This document shows, one piece after another, positions 27,684 through 35,835 of a stretch of DNA of 64,000 bases. The notes beneath the pieces were generated by a model. The model was not told the origin of the DNA. It was given only the letters and a program-made list of their open reading frames with translations, and made no database searches. This DNA is from Planctomycetota bacterium (GTDB taxonomy: Bacteria > Planctomycetota > Phycisphaerae > UBA1845): positions 1-64,000 of the forward strand of contig JAKQDH010000105.1 in the NCBI GenBank assembly GCA_029558835.1, given 5' to 3'. Numbering within the stretch: the stretch's first letter is position 1; the number at the start of each line of letters is the position of its first letter. Made by a program: the position numbers and the translations under genes.

Positions 27684-28073
27684 ATGAACGCGACCACCAG
27701 GAAGACCGTCGCGGTTGTCGGGGCGTCGGCGGATCGCGCCAAGTACTCCAACAAGTCCGTACGCGCGCATCTTCTGCAGGGTTGGGAGGTCTATCCGGTC
27801 AACCCCAGGGGCGGGCGGATCGAGGGGCTGAAGGTCTATCGGTCGCTGGACGAGATCGCCGTTCGGCTCGATCGGGTGACGCTCTACCTGCCGCCGGCGG
27901 TCGGGATCACGGTACTGCCGGCCATTGCCGCAGCCCAACCGGCGGAATTCTTCGTTAACCCCGGCGCCGAGAGCGCGGGACTCGTGGCGGAGGCGAAGAA
28001 ACTCGGGCTCGAACCACTGCTGGCATGCAGCATTGTCGCGCTCGGCGTGCATCCCGGCGACTTTCGGGGCTGA
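27684..28073 (+). CDS. CoA-binding (Rossmann) domain protein, paralog 1
   Basis: A 129-residue single-domain protein of the YccU/CoA-binding type. It begins VAVVGASADRAKYSNKSV, the nucleotide-binding loop, and has VYPVNPRGGRIEGLKVY and FFVNPGAES. Such proteins bind CoA through a Rossmann fold resembling that of succinyl-CoA synthetase; their role is unclear. A paralog of the same length and about 70% identical by eye is at 32207-32596. It follows the large secreted protein gene by 123 bases. Confidence 0.85.
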   Translation: MNATTRKTVAVVGASADRAKYSNKSVRAHLLQGWEVYPVNPRGGRIEGLKVYRSLDEIAVRLDRVTLYLPPAVGITVLPAIAAAQPAEFFVNPGAESAGLVAEAKKLGLEPLLACSIVALGVHPGDFRG

Positions 28074-28373
28074 CCCCCGTCGCGCAACCATAGGTTTGTC
28101 CTTTCCTCCCTTTCGGTATGGTTCAGTCGCACTTGTTCGTCCCGGTGGGCATGCCGCCCCGCAGAGAATCAAGGGATTCAGTTCTCGGGCGTTGCGTCAG
28201 ACGCTCAGGTGAGTGATTCCGCTGAGCGGCGGGTTGCGGTCTTGCATTGGGTGTGGCGAAATCAGTACAATGGCGTCGGTGTTTGCGAGAGGGGTTACTC
28301 CGAGATGGGGGGCGGGGCTCGCCTTTCCATGTTTCGGGTTGATACGCCTCACACTTCGACGGGAGGGCTTGGA
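28074..28373. other. Intergenic region
   Basis: No gene, repeat or RNA structure is evident. It separates the first CoA-binding gene from the beta-helix protein gene; GGGAGGG lies before the latter's ATG. Confidence 0.4.
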
Positions 28374-30521
28374 ATGAACCGTGGATCGGCTCTACGCGCG
28401 GCGGCGGCAATGATTGTTGTGGGGGCGGCGGGCGTCGCGGACTTGGCGGGGGCGGCGTCGGGCGATCGGACGACCCTCGTCGTTAACTGGGACGGCAGCG
28501 GGGACTACTTCTTCATCCAGGCGGCGCTCGACGCAGCCGGCAACGACGACACGGTCATCGTGATGCCCTCCACCGGCTCGCCGAACGGAGCCTACGTGGA
28601 GAACCTCTATTTCCCATCTCGCGCGATCACCTTGCGCAGTTCTGATCCGGACGACCCGGCCGTGGTGGCGGCCACTGTTATTGACGGTGGGGGGACGAAT
28701 CGAGTGGTGACGTTCGCGCCCAGTCCTTCGTCGGGGGCCGTGGTGAGCGGCTTCACCATCCGCAACGGCTACGCCACGCAGGGCGGAGGCATCCGCTGCG
28801 CCAACGGTGCGCCGACGATTCGCAACTGCGTGATTACCGCCAACTCGGCCGAGGACGGAGGCGGCATGCTGCTGTGGAACGGCAGCGTGGCCGTGGTGGG
28901 CTGCACCGTGGTAGGCAACGCCGCCACCTCAGATGGCGGCGGTATTGCAGTGGTGGGCTATAACGTTCCCGGCGTGCACGCGACCATTACCGACTGCCAG
29001 ATCGGTGACAACAACGTGTCGGGCGACTGGACCTACGGCGGAGGCATTTCCATCGACGGGATCGACGCGACCGTCACCGGCTGCACCATCAGCGGGAACG
29101 CGGCTGGTGAGGCCGCGCAGTCCGGCGCCAGCGGGGGCGGGATACGTGTCCAGGACGGGAACGTTGCGATCGTCGGCTGCACTATTACCGGGAACAACGC
29201 GGCCGGCAACCAGGTCTATGGCGGCGGCCTGGATGTGCTGGGGGGCTCCGCGACGCTCACGGACACCATCGTCACCGGGAACACCGCCATAGCCGGCGAG
29301 TGGTGCTTCGGGGGCGGCATCGGTTCCAGTGACGGCGACCTGACGATCACCGGCGGGGAAGTGAGCGGCAACGTGCTGTCGGGAGGTGGCATGAGTCTGG
29401 TGTGTGGTGGCGGTGGGGTCTACGCGTGGGACGGTGTAGTGCAGATCACCGACTGCACAGTTGCGGGCAACATCTCCTCGATTGCGGGCGGCGGGGTCTA
29501 CTGCGGGAGTGACACGGTTTCCACTCTCAGCGGGTGCACGATCGCCGGCAACGCGGCCATGTGGGGCGGCGGCGTAGCGGGCTGGGGCACGAACCTGGAA
29601 GCCCGGAGCTGCATGGTCACTTGGAACTACGGCACCAACCAGGGCGGGGGCTTCTCGGCGGCGGAGAGCACGGTCACTGCGATCGGCTGCACCGTCGCGC
29701 TGAATGCCACGGACGAGGATGGCTTTGGCGGCGGAATCGCGGCGGATGACTGCGTGGTTACGATCGCGGACAGCATCCTGTGGGCTGACGCGGCCGCCGG
29801 CGGGGCGGAGATCAGCTTGAACTACTGGTCCCCGGACGTGGGCAGCCATGCGAGCGTGTCCTACAGCGACGTTCAGGGCGGGCAAGAGGCGGTCCAGGTC
29901 GGCTATGCGTCGTCGTTGACCTGGCTGGCTGGTAATATCGAGGTTGATCCCCAGTTTGCCGATCTGGACGGTCCGGACAATGATCCCAACACCTGGGCGG
30001 ACAACGACTTCCATCTGACGGCGACGTCGCTCTGCCTCAACACCGGTGACCCGTCGTTTACGCCCCTGCCGGGCGAGACGGACATCGACGGCGAGGCGCG
30101 CGTGCAGTACTGCCATACCGACATGGGCGCGGACGAATCGCCCTGGTTCGTTGACTGCAACGGCAACGAGGAGCCGGATGCGTGCGACCTCGACGAGGGG
30201 ACGAGCGAAGACTGTAACGGCAACTTCATTCCGGATGAATGTGACATCGCGGACGGCACGAGCACGGACTGCAACGGTGACGCGGTCCCAGACGAGTGTG
30301 AGTACATCGGAGCGGGCGATTTCGACGGCGACTGGGACGTGGATGTGGACGACCACATCGGCCTGTCCGACTGCATGGCGGGACCAGGCGTGCCCCCCGC
30401 ACCGTCGGTGCCCGAGTGCGCACAGGTGTGTCTGCAGGCCTTTGACACCGATCTGGACGGCGATGTGGACCTCGCTGACTTCGCGTGGTTCCAAGAGGTG
30501 TTCACCGGTTCGGGCGGCTGA
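28374..30521 (+). CDS. Secreted right-handed beta-helix protein with dockerin-like tail
   Basis: A 715-residue protein with a signal peptide (AAAAMIVVGAAGVADLAGAA). From about residue 40 to 510 it is built of parallel beta-helix rungs with recurrent C-T-I-x-G-N-x-A-x-x-x-GGG patterns, as in pectate-lyase-like and polymorphic outer membrane proteins. The WADAAAGGAEISLNYWSPD part and the DIDGEARV segment resemble choice-of-anchor beta-helix proteins. The tail has three DCNGN-type repeats and EF-hand loops (DFDGDWDVDVDDH, DTDLDGDVDLADF) close to those of the 24552-27560 protein. Likely an extracellular carbohydrate-binding or -degrading protein; catalytic residues cannot be assigned. Confidence 0.85.
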   Translation: MNRGSALRAAAAMIVVGAAGVADLAGAASGDRTTLVVNWDGSGDYFFIQAALDAAGNDDTVIVMPSTGSPNGAYVENLYFPSRAITLRSSDPDDPAVVAATVIDGGGTNRVVTFAPSPSSGAVVSGFTIRNGYATQGGGIRCANGAPTIRNCVITANSAEDGGGMLLWNGSVAVVGCTVVGNAATSDGGGIAVVGYNVPGVHATITDCQIGDNNVSGDWTYGGGISIDGIDATVTGCTISGNAAGEAAQSGASGGGIRVQDGNVAIVGCTITGNNAAGNQVYGGGLDVLGGSATLTDTIVTGNTAIAGEWCFGGGIGSSDGDLTITGGEVSGNVLSGGGMSLVCGGGGVYAWDGVVQITDCTVAGNISSIAGGGVYCGSDTVSTLSGCTIAGNAAMWGGGVAGWGTNLEARSCMVTWNYGTNQGGGFSAAESTVTAIGCTVALNATDEDGFGGGIAADDCVVTIADSILWADAAAGGAEISLNYWSPDVGSHASVSYSDVQGGQEAVQVGYASSLTWLAGNIEVDPQFADLDGPDNDPNTWADNDFHLTATSLCLNTGDPSFTPLPGETDIDGEARVQYCHTDMGADESPWFVDCNGNEEPDACDLDEGTSEDCNGNFIPDECDIADGTSTDCNGDAVPDECEYIGAGDFDGDWDVDVDDHIGLSDCMAGPGVPPAPSVPECAQVCLQAFDTDLDGDVDLADFAWFQEVFTGSGG

Positions 30522-30745
30522 TCCGGTCCGCATGGTCGGAAATGCGGCTCGAGTGGAGTCCTGCGTCCCCCATTGCGGGCCGGTACCCACGGGGGGTGTG
30601 AAGCTTTCGCGGGAACGATCACCATGCGGGTCGTACCGCGGGCAGGAGTTGTCCTGCCCGGGTCGAAACCCGCTTGGACGGGTGGGCGTATCCGAGTGCG
30701 GGACTTTCGTTTCGCCGCTCTCGTAATCGCCGTACGGGTCCGTCC

Positions 30746-30774
30746 TGTTCCACGCTTCTGCCCTGCGGTATAAT
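30746..30774 (+). promoter_or_regulatory. Candidate promoter of the DUF5678 cassette
   Basis: A perfect TATAAT (30769-30774) lies about 20 bases before the gene, with TGTTCC 17 bases upstream as a poor -35. AGGAGG (30780-30785) follows and serves the ATG at 30794, so the leader would be about a dozen bases. Confidence 0.45.
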
Positions 30775-30793
30775 GGCGCAGGAGGCCCGTGGT

Positions 30794-31009
30794 ATGAACA
30801 CATCGGATTTCAACTGGCTGGTCGAGCACGGCCCGGACATCTGCCGGAAGTACGCCGGCAAATGGATCGCGGTCCACGACGGGCGCGTCGTTGGGGTAGG
30901 AGATACTGCCACCGACGCGGCCGAGCAGGCACGCAAGAGCGAGCCGGAGAGTGAGTTCATCCTGGAAGGGGTCGACTCCGAAGCGGACGTTGTGTATGGC
31001 GGTGCATAA
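30794..31009 (+). CDS. DUF5678 family small protein
   Basis: A 71-residue protein matching the DUF5678 pattern: FNWLVEHGPDICRKYAGKWIAVHDGRVVGVG followed by a helical segment and a final acidic stretch. Split into parts, KYAGKWIAVHDGRVVGVG is the conserved core. Function is unknown; in many genomes it precedes an aspartyl-protease-like gene, as here. AGGAGG at 30780-30785 sets the start. Its last codons overlap the next gene by 14 bases. Confidence 0.8.
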   Translation: MNTSDFNWLVEHGPDICRKYAGKWIAVHDGRVVGVGDTATDAAEQARKSEPESEFILEGVDSEADVVYGGA

Positions 31010-31523
31010 GTGGCAACGCCGACCCACGAAGTACTTCGGCGAGGTTTGGGTGCCCTTCGCGCAGGTGGGTCTGCAATGCGCCGACGGGCGATTCCAGGCC
31101 TTCGCGCTGCAGGTGGACTCGGGCGCGGTAGTGTCACTTCTGCGCCGCTCGGCCGGCGACCTGCTCGGGCTGAAAGTCGAGAACGGCAGGCAGGTCGAGC
31201 TGGCCACCGTAGGCGGGGGCGCGACGCCGGCGTACGTGCACGAGATTCAGGCCCGGTTTGATGAGGGGAATGCCTTCCCAGCCCCCTTCGCCATTGCCAC
31301 GACGGAAAAAGCCCCAATCTTCTGGGCCGTCTCGGCGTCTTCGACAAATTGCAGATCGACTTCGACTCGACGGTGGAGAGAACGACGCTTCTTCCGCCCT
31401 GGCTCGATCCGAAGCAGCGACGCCTCTACAAGAAGGTGTTCGAGATGGGCGAGTACGTTGCCCAGCGCGTTCGGGAATACTGGCCGGAGGAACCTGTCTG
31501 CCAGGCGGCGACAGCCTTCGTGA
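30996..31523 (+). CDS. Retropepsin-like aspartyl protease, frame breaks at about 31310
   Basis: The first 100 residues are a single-domain retroviral-type aspartyl protease: the catalytic DSG in FALQVDSGAVVSLL, a flap region (VATVGGG-like ATVGGGATPAYVH), and the beginning of the C-terminal strand. The expected family ending PNLLGRLGVFD is present, but one base out of register (-1 frame) from about 31310; read straight on, the protein ends in some 65 residues of Arg/Ser-rich nonsense. The break sits at GAAAAAGCCCC (31305-31315). A slip of one base back on AAA (31308-31310) or a one-base loss in the C run restores the family sequence and joins it to the DUF5677 frame. It overlaps the DUF5678 gene by 14 bases. 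Dimerisation would be needed for activity. Confidence 0.75.
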   Translation: MAVHKWQRRPTKYFGEVWVPFAQVGLQCADGRFQAFALQVDSGAVVSLLRRSAGDLLGLKVENGRQVELATVGGGATPAYVHEIQARFDEGNAFPAPFAIATTEKAPIFWAVSASSTNCRSTSTRRWRERRFFRPGSIRSSDASTRRCSRWASTLPSAFGNTGRRNLSARRRQPS

Positions 31524-32122
31524 ATCGGGGCGGGCAATTGGCTCTCAGCGCCTTCGGGTTGCTCAAGTTGTATCGGATATGGGAGGCGCCGCTGCTGATC
31601 CGCGTCTTGTTCGAGCATGCCACGCAGTTCGAGTACCTGATGCAGAAACCATCTGAGCGGGCACAGCAGTACCTGGACTTCGCGCACATCGCCAAGTACA
31701 TGCAGATGCGCGCGATTGTGGAGAACCCGACGGGGCCCATCAGCACGTATGTTGCGGCTTCGCCCCTCCGACCAGAAAGTGAGAAGAGAAACAAAGGGGA
31801 GTACGATCGCGTTCGGGGCAAGTTCCAAAACAGGAGAGGCAAGACGTGGGATAGCTGGTACGGCATGACGGTGCGTGACCTTGCGGAGGCTGTCGGGCGC
31901 GAGGGAGAGTACAAGTACTGGTATAAGATGGGGTCGGCCCATGCGCATGGTGACCCATTCGCGGCTGCTCGCGGGGCGACGTTCCAGTCGATGGGGGGGG
32001 CAATTCTCTTCGCGGCGGGATGCGTGTATTACTGCCGTATTCTCCAGCCATCGACTTCGTCCATGGTGCTGCCGGCGGAATATGACGAAGTGTTTAAGGC
32101 GGTGGGCAGGGACTTCAGTTAG
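31349..32122 (+). CDS. DUF5677 family protein, possibly fused to the retropepsin
   Basis: A helical protein of about 230-257 residues. The first residues of this frame (QIDFDSTVERTTLLPPWL) are the end of the retropepsin fold; from DPKQRRLYKKVFEMGEYV onward the sequence matches the DUF5677 pattern, with the conserved LLIRVLFEHATQFEYL helix and the YKMGSAHAHGDPFA segment near the C-terminus that carries the His residues. Function unknown. If translated alone it could begin at ATG 31445, which has AGAAGG upstream, or at TTG 31349. If the ribosome shifts at 31308-31310 it is the C-terminal half of a protease fusion. Confidence 0.7.
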   Translation: MQIDFDSTVERTTLLPPWLDPKQRRLYKKVFEMGEYVAQRVREYWPEEPVCQAATAFVNRGGQLALSAFGLLKLYRIWEAPLLIRVLFEHATQFEYLMQKPSERAQQYLDFAHIAKYMQMRAIVENPTGPISTYVAASPLRPESEKRNKGEYDRVRGKFQNRRGKTWDSWYGMTVRDLAEAVGREGEYKYWYKMGSAHAHGDPFAAARGATFQSMGGAILFAAGCVYYCRILQPSTSSMVLPAEYDEVFKAVGRDFS

Positions 32123-32206
32123 CGAGGCGGCAGCGTAGGGGGCGGCAGGCCTGCGGATTGAGGCGACAGCCCGCGAGGGCTCGCGCGAAATGCGCCGGTA
32201 GGAAGC

Positions 32207-32596
32207 ATGAACACGACCACTAAGCAGACCGTAGCGGTCGTCGGCGCGTCGGCGGATCGGGCGAAGTACTCCAACAAGTCCGTCCGGGCGCATCTCCAGG
32301 AGGGTTGGGATGTCTATCCAGTCAACCCGAAGGGTGGGCAGATTGAGGGGCTGCGCGGGTGGGCCTCGCTGGCGGAGATTCCGGTGCGTCCGGACCGCGT
32401 GACGCTCTACCTGCCGCCGGCGGCGGGCATCAAGTTGCTGCCGCAGATAGCCCGGGCTAAACCCGGCGAGTTCTTCGTCAACCCCGGGGCGGAGAGCGAG
32501 GAGCTGGTAGCGGAGGCGAAGCGGCTGGGCCTCGACCCGCTCCTGCCGTGCAGCATCGCGGCGTTGGGCTTCACGCCGGCACAGCTTGAGCGTTAG
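32207..32596 (+). CDS. CoA-binding (Rossmann) domain protein, paralog 2
   Basis: A 129-residue protein with VAVVGASADRAKYSNKSV, VYPVNPKGGQIEGLRGW and FFVNPGAES, so the same fold and length as the gene at 27684-28073. The two differ mostly in the second helix and the last ten residues. It follows the DUF5677 gene by 84 bases. A recent duplication is likely. Confidence 0.85.
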   Translation: MNTTTKQTVAVVGASADRAKYSNKSVRAHLQEGWDVYPVNPKGGQIEGLRGWASLAEIPVRPDRVTLYLPPAAGIKLLPQIARAKPGEFFVNPGAESEELVAEAKRLGLDPLLPCSIAALGFTPAQLER

Positions 32597-32854
32597 GGGC
32601 CAGAAGGAAGAGCCCGGGGGGGCCTGCGTGGGGACCGTGGCCGGCGTCGCCGCGGAAGGGTGAGCGGCTATGGAATCGGCGTCCGGTCGTTGCGCGTTGC
32701 ACATTGGGGAGGTTGGGCCGTAAACTCCCGGCCGTGGCGGGGGGGCTCGCTGCTGGGGAGGGGGCGGCCAGGCTCGCGGAGGCGCGGCTGGGGCCGCCCG
32801 GACGACCGGTGCGAGGTTCCAGGGGCGATGGTTATCTCAAAGCGGAGTGGACCG

Positions 32855-33016
32855 ATGATGCAGCGACGTGTGATGCGGCTGTTGATGGTGCTCGGGAGCG
32901 GGGCCCTGTTGTTGCAGGCCGGCGGGTGTAATCTGGCCGGGTTCAACGAGCTGATCCAGACGGTGCTGCTGGGGATCACGGCGGCCGGCTCGATCGTCAT
33001 CATTCGCAATATCTAG
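32855..33016 (+). CDS. Small putative lipoprotein
   Basis: A 53-residue peptide: basic N-terminus (MMQRRVMRLLMVLG), hydrophobic run, then LQAGGC, a plausible lipobox with Cys at residue 25, and a second hydrophobic segment (LLGITAAGSIVIIRNI). GGAG lies seven bases before the ATG. Function unknown; small lipoproteins with this layout are common in planctomycetes. Confidence 0.5.
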   Translation: MMQRRVMRLLMVLGSGALLLQAGGCNLAGFNELIQTVLLGITAAGSIVIIRNI

Positions 33017-33339
33017 CCGCCTGTCCAAGAACCCTGGTCTGGCGCGGACACCTCGACAACCGGTGGGCGTAACGGATGCCACCTCGGCCGGGGGGCCGAC
33101 GTTCCGTCTGCCCGTGGATTCGGAGACGTACCCCGGAGCCGGTGCCCCGAGCGGGGGGTATTTGACCGGCGGGGGTCGTTTTCTATACTGGTGGGCCGGT
33201 CGAGGCCCCCTGGGGGGCACTGCTCCGCCCTGGGGGGCGGGGCGCGAGCGTCGAGCGGTCGGGTCTCGAGGGGCCCGGTGCGTACCCTGCCGGTATGAAC
33301 CCTCCCATGAGGTTCCTGCCTGAGGTTGCGGAGGCAGAT
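33017..33339. other. Intergenic region
   Basis: No gene is supported. The stretch is G-rich on the plus strand at 33200-33270 (GGGG and CCCC runs with several short self-complementary parts), but no clear terminator or family repeat is seen. Confidence 0.35.
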
Positions 33340-35613
33340 ATGAGCGTAAACTCTTGCGGTTACAGAAGCTACGGCGACGTTGGTCTTTTGATGCTGGTGG
33401 CGACCCTGGGGGCGTGGGCGACGGTCCCCGCTCTGGCGCAACAGCCCGAGGGCGCCCAGGCACCGGCGGTTGAAGTCTCGGCAGATGCCGGTGCCGAGTC
33501 GTTGTTTAACGATTTCCTGCACTATGCTCGGCTGGGGCGGTTCACGGCCGCGGATGGGTTCGCCAAGGCCCTGCTGGCCAAGCCGGACCTCGACCCGGTG
33601 GCGATTCTGGAGGCGGCCGAGAAGGACCGCAAGAGCGTCGAGACGCTGCTGATCCTGATCAAGAACTCCTCGATCGGCCTCAACGCGGCGAAGGTGTTGG
33701 AGCTGATTCACGAAGGCGAGCACCTGCGGCGGCAGGACCTGGGGCGCATTCAGGCGAACATCGCCAAGCTGGGCGGCGACCCGCAGCAGGAGTACCTCGC
33801 TACGCGGTACTTGGCCGATTCGGGCGAGTACGCGATTCCCGCCATGGTGGCGGCGCTGCTGGATCCGGCGCAGGAGGCGTTGCGTCCGCGGCTGATCCTG
33901 GCACTCCCGCAGATAGGCAAGCCGGCCGTCAACCCGCTGGTGATGGCCCTGCGCATGCGGGACGACGACATTCGTCAGCACGTCATTCGGGCGCTGGGGG
34001 AGATCGGGTACCCGCAGGCCGTGCCTTACCTGCTGCGACTGACCATTGATGAGAAGACGTCGGAGGCGACGCGCCAGGCGGCGGCGGCCGCCATTGCCCG
34101 TATCGAGGCCATCAGCGGGCGGAAGCTGGAGGGGACCACGCCGGAGTTGTTCTTCCGGCTGGCGGAGAAGTACTACGACGAGGACGAGTCGGTGCGGGCC
34201 GACCCGCGGCTGGACCGGGCGAACGTATGGTACTGGGATGAGGTCGGCCAGACGCTCAACCCGATCGTCGTGCCGACGCGGATTTTCGGGGCGGTGATGG
34301 CCCTGCGCTGCACGGAGGAGGCGTTGCGCCTGGAGCCGAACCAGACGGATGCCATCGCCCTGTGGCTGGCGGCCAACACCCGCCGCGAGAGCCGCCTGGG
34401 CATGAACACGGAGAGCGGCGACCCGAGCGAGAGTCCCCAGGAGCCGGATGCCACGCGCCCGGCGGTGTTCCCGCGGGCGCTGTACTTCACGCAGGCGGCC
34501 GGGCCGCGTTATGCCCACCTGATGCTCCGGCGGGCGGTGAAGGACCGGGACGCGGCCGTGGCGCTGGGAGCGATTGAGGCCCTGCGGGTGACGGCCGGCG
34601 AAAGCTCGCTCGTCGGTACGGAGGATTACAAGCAGCCTTTGGTCCAGGCGTTGCATTTTCCGAATTTGCTGGTGCGCATCCGGGCGGCGTTGGCGCTCGG
34701 GGCGGCGTTGCCGAAGTCGCAGTTTGTCGGGTCGGAGTTGGTGGTGCCGATGCTGGCGACGGCGCTGAAGCAAACGGGCAAAGCCCAGATGCTGGTGGTG
34801 GACGCCGACCAGGAGAACCTCAACCGCGTCATGGGTGAGCTGCGCAACGCGGACACCGAAGTGATCGGGGAGACGAACTTCTACCGGGCAATGAGCCGGG
34901 TGCGGGTGGAGTTCCAGACGCTGTCGGCCGTCTATCTGTCGAGCGACCTTGCCGATCCGGGGTTGCCGGTGGCGTTGGATGAGCTGCGGGCGGAGTTCGT
35001 GTACGCCAAGGCGCCGGTGATCTTTCTGGTCAAGCCGCAGCAGGCCGTGCTGGTGGAGGACATGGCGCCGGGGGACCTGTACGTTGAGCGGGTGGACGCG
35101 GCCGCCGCCGGCGCCGCGTTACGGGAGCGCTACGAGCGGATCGTGGCGCGGACCGGCGAGCGCTCGATCGACGCGGAGTTGGCGTTGTCCCTGGCGCTGC
35201 AATCGACGGAGACGTTGCGACGGATTGCCGCCGACGGGCGGACCGTGTTCCAGGTAGGCTTGGCGGAGCCGGCCCTGATCGGGGCGCTGTCCTCGAGTAG
35301 CGAAGAGTTGCAGGTGCGTGCGGCGTCGGTATTGGCGCTACTGCCGGCCGAGACCGCCCAGCGGTCCATCGCGCACGTGGCACTGACCGCGGAAAATACC
35401 GAATCACTGCGGGTGGCGGCCTTTGCGTCCCTGGCGGAGTCCGCGAAGAACTTCGCCAACCTGCTCGAACCGGCGCAGATCAAGGAGCTGGTGCGGCTGG
35501 CGCGCGAGGAGGAGAACCTGACGCTGCGTACGGCCGCCAGCCAGGCACTGGGAGCCCTCAACATCGCCGACAACCAGGCGAGCGAGATTCTGCGCAGCTA
35601 TTACCGCGGGTAG
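33340..35613 (+). CDS. Secreted HEAT-repeat protein
   Basis: A 757-residue protein with a signal peptide ending WATVPALAQ. From about residue 100 it is made of alpha-helical HEAT/armadillo-like repeats, for example HVIRALGEIGYPQAVPYLL and LRTAASQALGALN near the C-terminus. A 25-residue linker rich in Ser, Pro and Glu lies about residue 365. HEAT arrays mediate protein binding; the partner is unknown and the location is periplasmic or surface. ATG at 33340 is chosen because the hydrophobic signal begins there; the frame extends upstream to 33295. Confidence 0.85.
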   Translation: MSVNSCGYRSYGDVGLLMLVATLGAWATVPALAQQPEGAQAPAVEVSADAGAESLFNDFLHYARLGRFTAADGFAKALLAKPDLDPVAILEAAEKDRKSVETLLILIKNSSIGLNAAKVLELIHEGEHLRRQDLGRIQANIAKLGGDPQQEYLATRYLADSGEYAIPAMVAALLDPAQEALRPRLILALPQIGKPAVNPLVMALRMRDDDIRQHVIRALGEIGYPQAVPYLLRLTIDEKTSEATRQAAAAAIARIEAISGRKLEGTTPELFFRLAEKYYDEDESVRADPRLDRANVWYWDEVGQTLNPIVVPTRIFGAVMALRCTEEALRLEPNQTDAIALWLAANTRRESRLGMNTESGDPSESPQEPDATRPAVFPRALYFTQAAGPRYAHLMLRRAVKDRDAAVALGAIEALRVTAGESSLVGTEDYKQPLVQALHFPNLLVRIRAALALGAALPKSQFVGSELVVPMLATALKQTGKAQMLVVDADQENLNRVMGELRNADTEVIGETNFYRAMSRVRVEFQTLSAVYLSSDLADPGLPVALDELRAEFVYAKAPVIFLVKPQQAVLVEDMAPGDLYVERVDAAAAGAALRERYERIVARTGERSIDAELALSLALQSTETLRRIAADGRTVFQVGLAEPALIGALSSSSEELQVRAASVLALLPAETAQRSIAHVALTAENTESLRVAAFASLAESAKNFANLLEPAQIKELVRLAREEENLTLRTAASQALGALNIADNQASEILRSYYRG

Positions 35614-35835
35614 CTTCCTGGCAAGTGAGCACTGGCGCGCCCCGTATGGGCAGCCCACGATGCTCCCTGGGTAGCGCCTTGCCTCCCCTGCGACGAGGAA
35701 GAACTGTGGCTCGCGCAGCTCCTGCATCGCCCGCGGGGAGCGACGCTACCGGGACAACCTGCCGCGACAGCAGCGATCCTGCGACGAAGGCATAGCATCC
35801 GCGCGCAGATGGGCACGCCGGAAGGAGCCCGGTTG

